Below, one piece after another: positions 1 to 6,294 of a DNA stretch of 35,494 bases (positions within the stretch are counted from its first letter, which is position 1; the number at the start of each line of letters is the position of its first letter). Location: positions 1 to 35,494 of the forward strand of contig JAGVHI010000020.1 in assembly GCA_020056635.1 (NCBI GenBank), written 5' to 3'. Made by a program: the position numbers and the translations under genes. This DNA comes from an archaeon. GTDB lineage: Archaea; Micrarchaeota; Micrarchaeia; Anstonellales; Anstonellaceae. The notes under the pieces are model-generated. The model saw only the letters and a program-made list of their open reading frames with translations, made no database searches and was not told where the DNA came from.

Positions 1-1
1 T

Positions 2-439
2 GACTTGGCAGGATTGAGCAAGCTTGCATTTGATTCACAGCTTGAGTGGCTAGTCAGAGAAAAGGCTGCAAACAAGTACATTGAATTGTCTGACGACTAC
101 GAAGGGCTTCTGGGGATGGCACGAAGGGGGCCTGGCTCTGTACAGTCTAAAGCAGGAAACAAATGCCTGAGCATTTGCATTAGCGAGAATGATTTGACTG
201 GAATAAACAAGCTTGCCAATGATACACGGCTTGAGTATGATGTCAGAGAAAAGGCCCGGGCTGCCATAGAAAAGTTGCAAAAAGAATTGAGCCAGAAACC
301 AGGGATAAATCCACTTGCAGGAGACGGTTTGATTCTTTCAGACACCTCGTTTAAGCCAAACGGGCAAAGATGGATGAGGAATTTGGCGGTCAGGGTGAAG
401 GAAAAAACAACGCACATATTCCTCAAAAGAGTTGCTTAA
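2..439 (+). CDS. Helical-repeat (HEAT-like) hypothetical protein, C-terminal part
   Basis: The reading frame is open to the left edge, so the true start is outside the window and only about 145 C-terminal residues are visible. Counting from the first TTG at base 5, two similar segments occur at residues 3-28 and 66-91. Both follow the pattern G(L/I)xKLAxDxxLExxVREKA, a helix pair about 63 residues apart. This resembles HEAT/armadillo-type alpha-solenoid repeats, which usually mediate protein binding. No catalytic motif is visible. The last 45 residues are basic and not repetitive. It lies left of the recombinase block, in the same A+T-richer region, and may belong to it. Function unknown; the repeat call is from pattern only. 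Confidence 0.55.
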   Translation, partial: DLAGLSKLAFDSQLEWLVREKAANKYIELSDDYEGLLGMARRGPGSVQSKAGNKCLSICISENDLTGINKLANDTRLEYDVREKARAAIEKLQKELSQKPGINPLAGDGLILSDTSFKPNGQRWMRNLAVRVKEKTTHIFLKRVA

Positions 440-757
440 GCCAGATTGGCGTCCAAAGATACCTATATGGGAGGAGAAATTCACTTTGTGCACCATCTAC
501 GCTTAATCCCAAAAACTGCGCAGAAAGGCAAAGAGCGAATTTTCAATATTTCAATTTCTCGGATAGGAACACGAGAATTTAGGCGTCAAAACAGGCGCAA
601 GAAAAAGCCGAAAAATGCCTATTTTTCCCAGTTCCACCTACGCTTAATTTGTTCTCGCGCAAAGCTGCTCAATCATTCGAGAAAATACAGCAAAAATCCG
701 ATTTTACTGACGCCTAGCTTACTCCATATAATATATATGTAATATATCGCGACTACA
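440..757. other. A+T-rich intergenic region with short direct and inverted repeats
   Basis: No convincing gene. An 11-nt direct repeat, CTACGCTTAAT, occurs near 494 and 647. A 9-bp inverted repeat lies at 580-588 (TAGGCGTCA) and 708-716 (TGACGCCTA). A strongly A+T-rich, TATA-like tract lies at about 726-747. A 98-codon open frame crosses the region but has no family resemblance. The segment sits at the 3' end of the recombinase/nuclease-like pair and could be a regulatory or recombination region, or an unannotated RNA. None of these is shown by sequence alone. Confidence 0.4.
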
Positions 758-1621
758 CTACCTTCTGAATAGTTTTCTTAATGTTTCCCTAATCATCCCC
801 CTAGTGATTACAACCCCATAATGCGAATACTTATACTTCAAAGTCCGTTTTGTAACAAGGATGAAGGACTTATCGTATTCTTTTTGATAATAGGCAAACT
901 TCTTCTCAAGCCAGTCCGGCTGCCTAGATAAGTTCTTGCCAGTCTCGACATCAAAGCAGTAATGCTTGTTCTGGTGCTCCACGACCAAATCTGGGCCATT
1001 TGTCACGTTCATCTCAATTACTTTGCCGTATCTTTTGAGTTCAGCCTCCAGAAGGTAACAGAAGAAGGCATGAACCAAGCTCTCGTTATATCTGGGTTTT
1101 AGCCAGTAATAAGACGCGCCAGAGGTTCCAAAAGGGCTTATTTTCAACGCGCGGTAGCCCTTGGTAAAGAGAGCTTCCTTTTGCCTAAAGGTAAGGTTGC
1201 TCCCCAAATGCAGATTTGCCTCAAGGTCGTATTCCTCCTTTTTGGGCTCTTCTTTCTCATCATCCAGAGCCGTTTCAGGCACTCTTTGGCGCTCAAGCCT
1301 GCGCCATTCCCTCTGCCTCTCGCGCTTTTCTGCCAATTCCCTTTCATGCTCCAATCTCCTTCGTTCTTCCTCCTGCTTTAGCTCCGCCTGGTTCCTCTCG
1401 TACATTTTCCGTAATTCCTCCGGCGTTGGCTTTTTCTCAGGTTCTGGGAAATAAGAGCGAAACTTGTCGTAAATCCATATCGCAAGCAGTACGATTCCAT
1501 ACCCTATTACAAAGGGGAGTAAGATTAGGCCTACAAATCCGACTGCCGCAAGCCCAAGTACGCACCCGATAATGACGAGTGAGCCCTTGACCAGTAGCTC
1601 AAGGGTGTTCTCCATACTCAT
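758..1621 (-). CDS. Membrane protein with coiled coil and PD-(D/E)xK-like domain
   Basis: 287 residues in three parts. Residues about 10-52 form two hydrophobic membrane segments. Residues about 65-130 are very rich in E, R and K and look like a coiled coil. The C-terminal domain (about 140-287) has the pattern PDLVV (D211) followed by FDVETGK (D224, E226, K229), which resembles the metal-binding core of PD-(D/E)xK nuclease-fold proteins. The usual E-x-K is replaced by D-x-E-T-G-K, so activity is uncertain. The start ATG (alternative ATG two codons later) lies 2 nt after the stop of the upstream recombinase gene, so the two are probably one operon. The association suggests a mobile-element function, for example a membrane-tethered nuclease or DNA-transfer factor. 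That role is inference. Confidence 0.6.
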   Translation of the reverse strand: MSMENTLELLVKGSLVIIGCVLGLAAVGFVGLILLPFVIGYGIVLLAIWIYDKFRSYFPEPEKKPTPEELRKMYERNQAELKQEEERRRLEHERELAEKRERQREWRRLERQRVPETALDDEKEEPKKEEYDLEANLHLGSNLTFRQKEALFTKGYRALKISPFGTSGASYYWLKPRYNESLVHAFFCYLLEAELKRYGKVIEMNVTNGPDLVVEHQNKHYCFDVETGKNLSRQPDWLEKKFAYYQKEYDKSFILVTKRTLKYKYSHYGVVITRGMIRETLRKLFRR

Positions 1622-1623
1622 GC

Positions 1624-2823
1624 CTAACCACCCAAGAGAGTTTTGTCAAGCCCTTTCTCAATCACCTTCCTTGCAAGAAATTCCTTTACTTCCGGGTCTT
1701 GGAATAATGCGTTCATCAAGTCGTTTCCCTGCTTGTTGTAATCCTGAATTAGCACTCGCTCATCGAACGGGTTGCCGCATTTCCCGCAAAACGATTGGGT
1801 TGGTGAATTGCGCTCCTTGCAACGGGAACAAATTCTCAAATCCAGTTTTGGCTCTTTTTCAATAGGTTTATCCTTCAGAGAATACATCTGCAAAAGGGTA
1901 GAATCTACATCCCGCCCGGACAAATGAACGTAAGTTGCTGCCATTTCGCTTCCCTGCGTCCATCCAAAATACTCTTTCATTTGCGCTTCCGTTAGCTTTG
2001 AGGCTAGGGACGTTGCCCTCGAATGCCTGAAAAGATGCGGGTAAATGCGTTTCCTTATTCCGCTTACCTTGCTTGCCCTGCGCAGCATGGCAAGAATCGA
2101 AGGATAAGCGCATGGAATGGGCTGATATCTTGCAAGCCTGGCAGGCCAGAGCGGAGCGTCCGGGTTGCCCTTGTCCGGGTGTTCCTGCAACCACTGGCTC
2201 AGTATCTGGACGCTTGCAATTATGCGAACCCGGCGGCTTCCGGTCTTGCCATTTACAATCAAAACAGCCCCATAATTGTCAAACTGGACATTCCTGAGCT
2301 TGAGGTATAGCAACTCACCGATTCTGCATCCAGACTCGTATAATAGCAAAATAAGCGCCTTATCACGCGAATTGGTGGTTGAGTTGGCTATTTTTTGTGC
2401 TTCCTCAACAGTCAATAATTCCTCTGGCAATTTATGCGCCTTGTTGCCAAGTCTCGGCTTGAGCCATTTTATGACTTTGGGAAATTCCTCATCTTTTCCG
2501 AGAAGCCACTTATAGAACATTTTGAGAACAATTTTGAAGTCGTAGCGGGTATATTCGGCATAGTTTTTTGAGTCGAGGTCTGTAACCAGCCGGATCAAGT
2601 CCATTTTCGTAGCTGTTGAAAAATCCTTGTTGAGCCATTGCGCAAGCAGGCGAACGCAGTACATACATTTTACAACCCGCAGTTTTCCCGAGCCTTTGGC
2701 AAGTCGCATCCGTGCGAAATTCTCAATTTGAGTTTTGGCTTTCGCAGGCAAGGCAGATTTTTTCAATCTTCCAAGCTCCTGCTCAAAGTTCGTTTGCGAT
2801 TTGTACATAACGTATTCATTCAA
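1624..2823 (-). CDS. Tyrosine recombinase/integrase with C-terminal zinc ribbon
   Basis: 399 residues, a phage-integrase (XerC/D-like) family protein that cuts and rejoins DNA through a covalent tyrosine link. Residues about 10-125 form the SAM-like core-binding domain. The catalytic domain shows R167 (in CRIGELL), K193 (in NGKTGSRR), H263-x-x-R266 (in HLFRHSR), W288 in the position often held by His, and nucleophile Y298 (in TYVHL). A zinc ribbon follows with C332, C335, C346 and C349, common in archaeal integrases. The TTG at 2821-2823 is preferred over the ATG five codons later because GAGGTGA lies 4 nt upstream. It is the first gene of a two-gene minus-strand unit. It is longer than archaeal XerA, so an element integrase is more likely than the chromosome-dimer resolvase. 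Confidence 0.88.
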   Translation of the reverse strand: MNEYVMYKSQTNFEQELGRLKKSALPAKAKTQIENFARMRLAKGSGKLRVVKCMYCVRLLAQWLNKDFSTATKMDLIRLVTDLDSKNYAEYTRYDFKIVLKMFYKWLLGKDEEFPKVIKWLKPRLGNKAHKLPEELLTVEEAQKIANSTTNSRDKALILLLYESGCRIGELLYLKLRNVQFDNYGAVLIVNGKTGSRRVRIIASVQILSQWLQEHPDKGNPDAPLWPARLARYQPIPCAYPSILAMLRRASKVSGIRKRIYPHLFRHSRATSLASKLTEAQMKEYFGWTQGSEMAATYVHLSGRDVDSTLLQMYSLKDKPIEKEPKLDLRICSRCKERNSPTQSFCGKCGNPFDERVLIQDYNKQGNDLMNALFQDPEVKEFLARKVIEKGLDKTLLGG

Positions 2824-2845
2824 GGGCTCACCTCACGGAGAGCCC
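2824..2845 (-). promoter_or_regulatory. Hairpin overlapping the Shine-Dalgarno of the recombinase
   Basis: GGGCTC (2824-2829) and GAGCCC (2840-2845) can pair as a 6-bp stem with a 10-nt loop. The ribosome binding site GGTGA (minus strand, 2832-2828) is half in the loop and half in the stem, directly before the TTG start. A hairpin that partly hides the site could limit translation. Confidence 0.4.
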
Positions 2846-2864
2846 CCTGTCCTGCTCAAAGTAG

Positions 2865-2872
2865 TATATATA
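2865..2872 (-). promoter_or_regulatory. TATA box of the recombinase operon
   Basis: TATATATA, about 45 nt upstream of the TTG start on the minus strand. With archaeal spacing the transcript would start near 2842, giving a short leader of about 20 nt that holds the GAGGTGA ribosome binding site. Confidence 0.5.
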
Positions 2873-2920
2873 GTTAGGCGAGACAAGCAACGAGGTCAGA
2901 CTCAGGTGATTGACGAGGTA

Positions 2921-2996
2921 GGCATGATGCTTCTTTTTCATGCCAGTATTATTTGGCAAGGTCTTCTTTATGGTTAGTGCCTAATTCGGCACTTTT
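2921..2996. repeat. Cluster of short inverted repeats
   Basis: Two clear hairpins lie close together: GGCATGA (2921-2927) with TCATGCC (2938-2944), and AGTGCC (2976-2981) with GGCACT (2988-2993). The second is followed by TTTT in the plus direction, like an intrinsic terminator. A weaker TGCCA/TGGCA pair (2941-2945 and 2954-2958) overlaps the first. They lie between the divergent recombinase and GNAT genes. They may be terminator-like or recombinase-binding sites. Confidence 0.4.
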
Positions 2997-3077
2997 GTGC
3001 CTGGTTTACTAGTTGCGGATTGACATTTTATGGAAAAGGAGTAAAAACCTCATAGATGAAAAGCCTGAAAGGGTGTT

Positions 3078-3557
3078 ATGATGCGACCCAAGCTGCGAGA
3101 ACAGAACATCAAAATACGAAAATTCCGAGTAAGCGATGCGTCAAAAGTGAGCAGATTAGTTCGTGGAACTCTCAAAACGGTAAATGCACGCGAATATCCG
3201 AAGAAAACAATTCAAATGTTTGTGAAGTATTTTTCCGCACAAAATATTAAGAAAGACTCCAAGACTGATTCAATCTATCTGGCGTTTGCAGGCAGCAAAC
3301 TTGTCGGCTGCGGCAAGGTTTCCAGAGAAAATTGGATTGGAATGTTATTTCTAAAACCGAGATATATCGGCAAGGGAATCGGGGCTCTGCTTCTTTCCCA
3401 ACTTGAAAAGGCGGCAAAAAAGCACAAAACCAAGGCAATTCATGCTAATTCGGCTCCTGGTGCACTGAGATTCTACATAAAACACGGCTTCAAGAAAGTG
3501 AAAAAAATCAAGAAAGATACTGGCGGAATAGCTTATGTTGTGAAGAAGAAATTATGA
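3078..3557 (+). CDS. GNAT-family N-acetyltransferase
   Basis: 159 residues. The GNAT core is recognisable: beta-strand and loop GMLFLKPRYIGKGIGALL at about 88-105 holds the acetyl-CoA pyrophosphate-binding pattern R-x-x-G-x-G (R95, G98, G100). The later segment ending in GALRFYIKHGFKKV (about 128-141) matches the usual motif B, where the N-Y/F-x-x-x-G-F signature sits. Such enzymes move an acetyl group from acetyl-CoA to an amine; the substrate cannot be told. GGGTG lies just before the ATG at 3078, with a second in-frame ATG at 3081. The gene is rich in lysine codons and A+T compared with the genes right of 3850, in line with the accessory character of this block. It is divergent from the recombinase. 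Confidence 0.8.
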   Translation: MMRPKLREQNIKIRKFRVSDASKVSRLVRGTLKTVNAREYPKKTIQMFVKYFSAQNIKKDSKTDSIYLAFAGSKLVGCGKVSRENWIGMLFLKPRYIGKGIGALLLSQLEKAAKKHKTKAIHANSAPGALRFYIKHGFKKVKKIKKDTGGIAYVVKKKL

Positions 3558-3636
3558 AATCGGGTTAGGCTGGTTTGACGCAGGGGCAGCCGTGCATTGA
3601 CAAAAGACAGCGGTACACCTATAGTATCATACAAGA

Positions 3637-3805
3637 TGCAGGGGGAGAGATTTGAACTCTCGAACTCCTAAGAGGCAGGGTATCTTACCCATATTCTTGA
3701 AATTCTTTCTTTTGGGGGTGAAACCCTCACTTCTTTTCTTTCTTCGAAAGAAAAGAGATATGGGTCCTAAGCCCTGCGCATTTGACCAGGCTTTGCTACC
3801 CCTGC
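3637..3805 (-). tRNA. tRNA-Leu (anticodon UAG) with an 84-nt intron
   Basis: Acceptor arms GCAGGGG (3799-3805) and CCCCTGC (3638-3644) pair perfectly, with discriminator A at 3637. The T arm is GAGAG-TTCAAAT-CTCTC (3645-3661). The D arm and GCCTGGTCAAA segment, plus a class II variable arm (CTC/GAG), are typical of archaeal tRNA-Leu. The anticodon stem CAGGG/CCCTG encloses C-T-TAG-G-A, so the anticodon is UAG (3767-3769). The coding sequence is interrupted between positions 37 and 38. Removing the intron leaves an 85-nt tRNA. CCA is not encoded. G36 and G37 make it a likely substrate of the Trm5 enzyme encoded at the right end of the window. Confidence 0.92.
3682..3765 (-). other. Archaeal bulge-helix-bulge tRNA intron
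   Basis: The splice junctions form a textbook bulge-helix-bulge. CTTA pairs with TAAG (central 4-bp helix), flanked by 3-nt bulges GGA and ATA, with the anticodon stem CAGGG/CCCTG on one side and an 8-bp intron helix CCCATATC/GATATGGG on the other. Cleavage after the second base of each bulge gives exactly 3682-3765. Inside the intron a further 10-bp hairpin (TCTTTTCTTT with AAAGAAAAGA, 5-nt loop) is present. Confidence 0.88.
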
Positions 3806-3825
3806 GGCATTATTCTGGAAAAAGA

Positions 3826-3837
3826 GGTTAATTAACC
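3826..3837 (-). promoter_or_regulatory. TATA box of tRNA-Leu
   Basis: The palindrome GGTTAATTAACC is centred about 26 nt upstream of the tRNA 5' end (3805), the usual archaeal TATA position. It lies in the 44-nt gap between the tRNA and the end of the next minus-strand gene. Confidence 0.55.
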
Positions 3838-3849
3838 GTTCTACAATAC

Positions 3850-4914
3850 TCAAATCTCAATGGTCTTGTCGCACATTTCTTCTACTTCCTTGAGCAATAC
3901 CTTGTCTGCACTCTTGTCTGTAAGGAGCAGGCAGCCTGCCCCAGTCGCCCGCGCGTCTGTTAGCAGCCTGTGCAGGAATCTTGCGAATAGCTCCCTGTCA
4001 TTGTATATCATCATGGTGGAGACCGAATCAAGCAGTACGAACCTGTCCCCTGGTATCCGATTTAGCGCTTCTTTGACTGATATTGCAATGCTTGATAGGT
4101 TCGAAACATTTCCAATGTAGCGTACCCACTCATTTTTTCCAACTCCGGATTTTGAAATGCAATCAACCACAAGCACCTTGCCAAAATCGATCCCATTGGC
4201 CCCATACTCATGCAACAGGGTTGTATACGGCCTGTTTGCTGAGATAACTATGACCTTGTGGAATTTTTCGGAAAGCAACTTCACCGCAGCAAGGTGCAGC
4301 TTGAGCAGGCTGTCTGAATCAGCTTTGAGCAGTGCGCATCCTTTGTCCGGCACATCCAACAGCTCCTTTTCCATCCTCTCTTCAAACGCAATCCTCCTGC
4401 TCGGCTGTTCCTCAACCTCTACTGCTTCCGCTTCACCTGCAGGAACATTCCGCTCAAGCATAGTTTCATATATCTCCGTGTTTTCGTGCGCAGCATTCGG
4501 CTGAACCCTTGCTTCCCTTGAAAATACCGCATCATATATCTCGGGCTTGTAAACCGGTACCTCGATGACTTTCGCCGCAAGCCCGCGCTTTTGCAAATCA
4601 AGCTGGAGCAACTGCGGGTCAACTGGATGATAATGGGTTATCGCAATCACGTCCGGCTTTTGCTCGATTATCCTCTCAAGTGCATCAGTCGTGCTCCCAA
4701 GCATTACTTCATCAGCAATGCCCAGCAGCCTTACAAGCTCGATACGCTCCTTTTCAGGAAGCTGGAACCGGATCGGGAATTTCCAAGCTGTTTTGTCTGG
4801 CGAAACTACCACTATAAGGCGGTCACCGAGCTTTTTTGCCTCCTGCAAGTAGTGAATATTCCCCGGGTGGAGCCCGTCGAATGCCCCGAATGCCATTATT
4901 GTTTTCCCAGCCAA
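3850..4914 (-). CDS. Cytidylyltransferase-like / RecA-KaiC-like fusion protein
   Basis: 354 residues in two domains. Residues about 5-140 resemble the nucleotidyltransferase fold of archaeal FAD synthetase RibL and glycerol-3-phosphate cytidylyltransferase: GAFDGLHPGNIHYL (10-23), then EAKKLGDRLIVVVS. The second histidine of the HxGH motif is Asn19 (H16-P-G-N), and no ISSTxxR/K-like motif is visible, so the enzyme may be inactive or altered. An acidic linker (about 141-185) leads to a C-terminal domain like the RecA/KaiC fold, with a Walker B-like RFVLLDS (D296) but no P-loop lysine motif. The TTG at 4914 is chosen because GGTGA lies 6 nt upstream; the alternative is the ATG at 4896. A TATA-like TTTATATT lies about 38 nt upstream. 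Function unknown, perhaps nucleotide sensing. Confidence 0.65.
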   Translation of the reverse strand: MAGKTIMAFGAFDGLHPGNIHYLQEAKKLGDRLIVVVSPDKTAWKFPIRFQLPEKERIELVRLLGIADEVMLGSTTDALERIIEQKPDVIAITHYHPVDPQLLQLDLQKRGLAAKVIEVPVYKPEIYDAVFSREARVQPNAAHENTEIYETMLERNVPAGEAEAVEVEEQPSRRIAFEERMEKELLDVPDKGCALLKADSDSLLKLHLAAVKLLSEKFHKVIVISANRPYTTLLHEYGANGIDFGKVLVVDCISKSGVGKNEWVRYIGNVSNLSSIAISVKEALNRIPGDRFVLLDSVSTMMIYNDRELFARFLHRLLTDARATGAGCLLLTDKSADKVLLKEVEEMCDKTIEI

Positions 4915-5022
4915 GCAAGCTCACCGGCAGGAGATGCTTTTGGCTGGAATATAAACTAATGCCAAGAGGTTGCCATGGGCTATACCACCTGGCATTTTGG
5001 AAAAAGAAGCAATCCGCCCATT

Positions 5023-5568
5023 CTAGGGAAGCGCAGCTTCGACCATCGGCATCAGCCTTTCTGCATGGGACTTCTGAGTTGTTGCCTCCCTGTGCTTGCC
5101 AACGCTTTGCAATGCAACAGACGCCCTGGAATGCGCGTGGACTGCCATCCCGTGCTCCTCTGCCTGCCTAAAGCACTTGCCTGCCATAGCAAGGTGCGAT
5201 GCAGCACGCTCCACAAGGTTCTTTGCCTTTGCAGGGTCCTTGGCAATCTCAGCAGCCTTCGTATATTCGTCCGCCGCGCTAAGCCGGAGCATCCCAACCT
5301 GCATCGGCTCATTGCACACCTGTGCAGCAACCCCGTATGCGCATGCAGCGCTTGAATGGTCGCCCCTCTGTGCAAACACCTCTCCTGCAGCCGCGTAATC
5401 AAGCCAGTTTTTTTCCCCACCGTTCACGCTTGCGCAAAATACAGAAGGCTTTGCAATACTGGTTGTTTTTACAGCAAGCCACAACTGCGCCTCCATCCTT
5501 TGCCTGGCCTGGTTCGCATTCCCGTTTGCCTGCTGCCCATTGTGTATATTGGCTCTCGTTTTTTCCAT
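5023..5568 (-). CDS. TPR/SNAP-like alpha-helical protein
   Basis: 181 residues from the ATG at 5568, which is preceded by AGGAGGT 7 nt upstream; an upstream in-frame start is less likely. The N-terminal 25 residues are Asn/Gln-rich and polar. The rest is Ala-rich and helical with repeated helix pairs: AAGEVFAQRGDHSSAACAYG, AADEYTKAAEIA, then AASHLAMAGKCFRQAEEHG and HSRASVALQSVGKHREA. The alternation of A/G/Y positions is like TPR or SNAP-type repeats, which bind other proteins. No membrane segment. The gene is monocistronic or follows a promoter shared with the divergent adenosyltransferase. Specific role unknown. Confidence 0.6.
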   Translation of the reverse strand: MEKTRANIHNGQQANGNANQARQRMEAQLWLAVKTTSIAKPSVFCASVNGGEKNWLDYAAAGEVFAQRGDHSSAACAYGVAAQVCNEPMQVGMLRLSAADEYTKAAEIAKDPAKAKNLVERAASHLAMAGKCFRQAEEHGMAVHAHSRASVALQSVGKHREATTQKSHAERLMPMVEAALP

Positions 5569-5632
5569 CCTATTACCTCCTCTAAGCATCAATTATTCTA
5601 ATCCTTGATTGTTAATCTTCTGACACTGGCTC

Positions 5633-5641
5633 TTTATTAAA
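5633..5641 (+). promoter_or_regulatory. TATA box of the cobalamin adenosyltransferase gene
   Basis: TTTATTAAA centred about 28 nt before the ATG at 5665, so the transcript is probably leaderless. No Shine-Dalgarno is seen. Confidence 0.5.
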
Positions 5642-5664
5642 CTGCCTGCCTCAACCCCTATTTG

Positions 5665-6204
5665 ATGGCAAAGATTTATACTCGCACTGGGGATGGCGGG
5701 GAAACAGGCCTTTTGGGCGGGGTTAGGATTGAGAAGGATGCACCCCGTATTGAGGCAATCGGCTCGGTGGATGAAGTAAATGCATCCATAGGCATGGCGC
5801 GAGCCTATTGCAAGGAACCTAAAGTAGGGGCGATTTTAGGCGCAATTCAGTCCGAACTGTTTGACATAGGCGCGGAGCTTGCATCCCCTCACAAGCCAGC
5901 TGCATTCCACACTGACAAAGCCGCAGAGCTTGAGCAATTGATAGACAGGTTCGATTCAGAGCTTGAGGAGCTGACGCAATTCATTTTGCCTGATGGGAGC
6001 ATTCTAGGCTCCAGCCTGCACCTTGCAAGAGTAGTTTGCAGGCGCGCTGAAAGAAGGGTGATTGCGCTTTCGCGCAAGGAAAAACTGAACCCGGCAATCA
6101 AAATCTACCTAAATAGATTGGGAGATTTGCTATTTGTGCTTGCAAGGTATGCGAACAAGAAAGCGGGGATAACTGAAGAGGTTTGGAAAAAAGGCACTGG
6201 ATAG
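5665..6204 (+). CDS. PduO-type cob(I)alamin adenosyltransferase
   Basis: 179 residues, the usual length for PduO/MMAB-type ATP:cob(I)alamin adenosyltransferase, which makes adenosylcobalamin from ATP and reduced cobalamin. Visible signatures are YTRTGDGGETGLLGG near the N-terminus (ATP loop), GSVDEVNASIG at about 33-43, FILPDGS with HLARVVCRRAERR (the arginine-rich active-site helix), and YLNRLGDLLFVLARYAN near the C-terminus. The ATG at 5665 is preferred over a TTG one codon earlier, since family members begin MxKIYT. The presence of this gene implies that the cell uses or salvages B12, probably for an adenosylcobalamin-dependent enzyme not in this window. Confidence 0.93.
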   Translation: MAKIYTRTGDGGETGLLGGVRIEKDAPRIEAIGSVDEVNASIGMARAYCKEPKVGAILGAIQSELFDIGAELASPHKPAAFHTDKAAELEQLIDRFDSELEELTQFILPDGSILGSSLHLARVVCRRAERRVIALSRKEKLNPAIKIYLNRLGDLLFVLARYANKKAGITEEVWKKGTG

Positions 6205-6247
6205 GGGGTTATTTTTTAAACCCTCTTGGGCATAATAGACGATAACA

Positions 6248-6289
6248 ATGCATATTTTCCCGCATTACCATTCAATCGAATGGGAGGGG
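6248..6289 (+). promoter_or_regulatory. rpl1 promoter and 5' hairpin with Shine-Dalgarno
   Basis: A TATA-like ATGCATATTTTC lies at about 6248-6259. A small hairpin CCATTC (6268-6273) with GAATGG (6278-6283) directly abuts the purine-rich ribosome site GGGAGGGG (6282-6289), 5 nt before the rpl1 ATG. In some archaea L1 represses its own mRNA, so this hairpin is a candidate control site, unproven. Confidence 0.35.
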
Positions 6290-6294
6290 CTTAG

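Noticed and set aside
446-742. 98-codon plus-strand open frame in the A+T-rich gap
   Set aside because: Amino acid content is unlike a folded protein, it contains the direct repeats and has no family resemblance.
1216-1572. Open frame antisense to the coiled-coil part of the membrane protein
   Set aside because: Shadow of the repetitive Glu/Lys/Arg codons on the other strand.
1624-2823. Identification as the chromosomal XerA resolvase
   Set aside because: About 100 residues longer than XerA, has a zinc ribbon, and sits in an accessory block; no dif-like site was seen.
2921-2996. A second tRNA in the hairpin cluster
   Set aside because: No T-loop, anticodon arm or acceptor pairing could be found.
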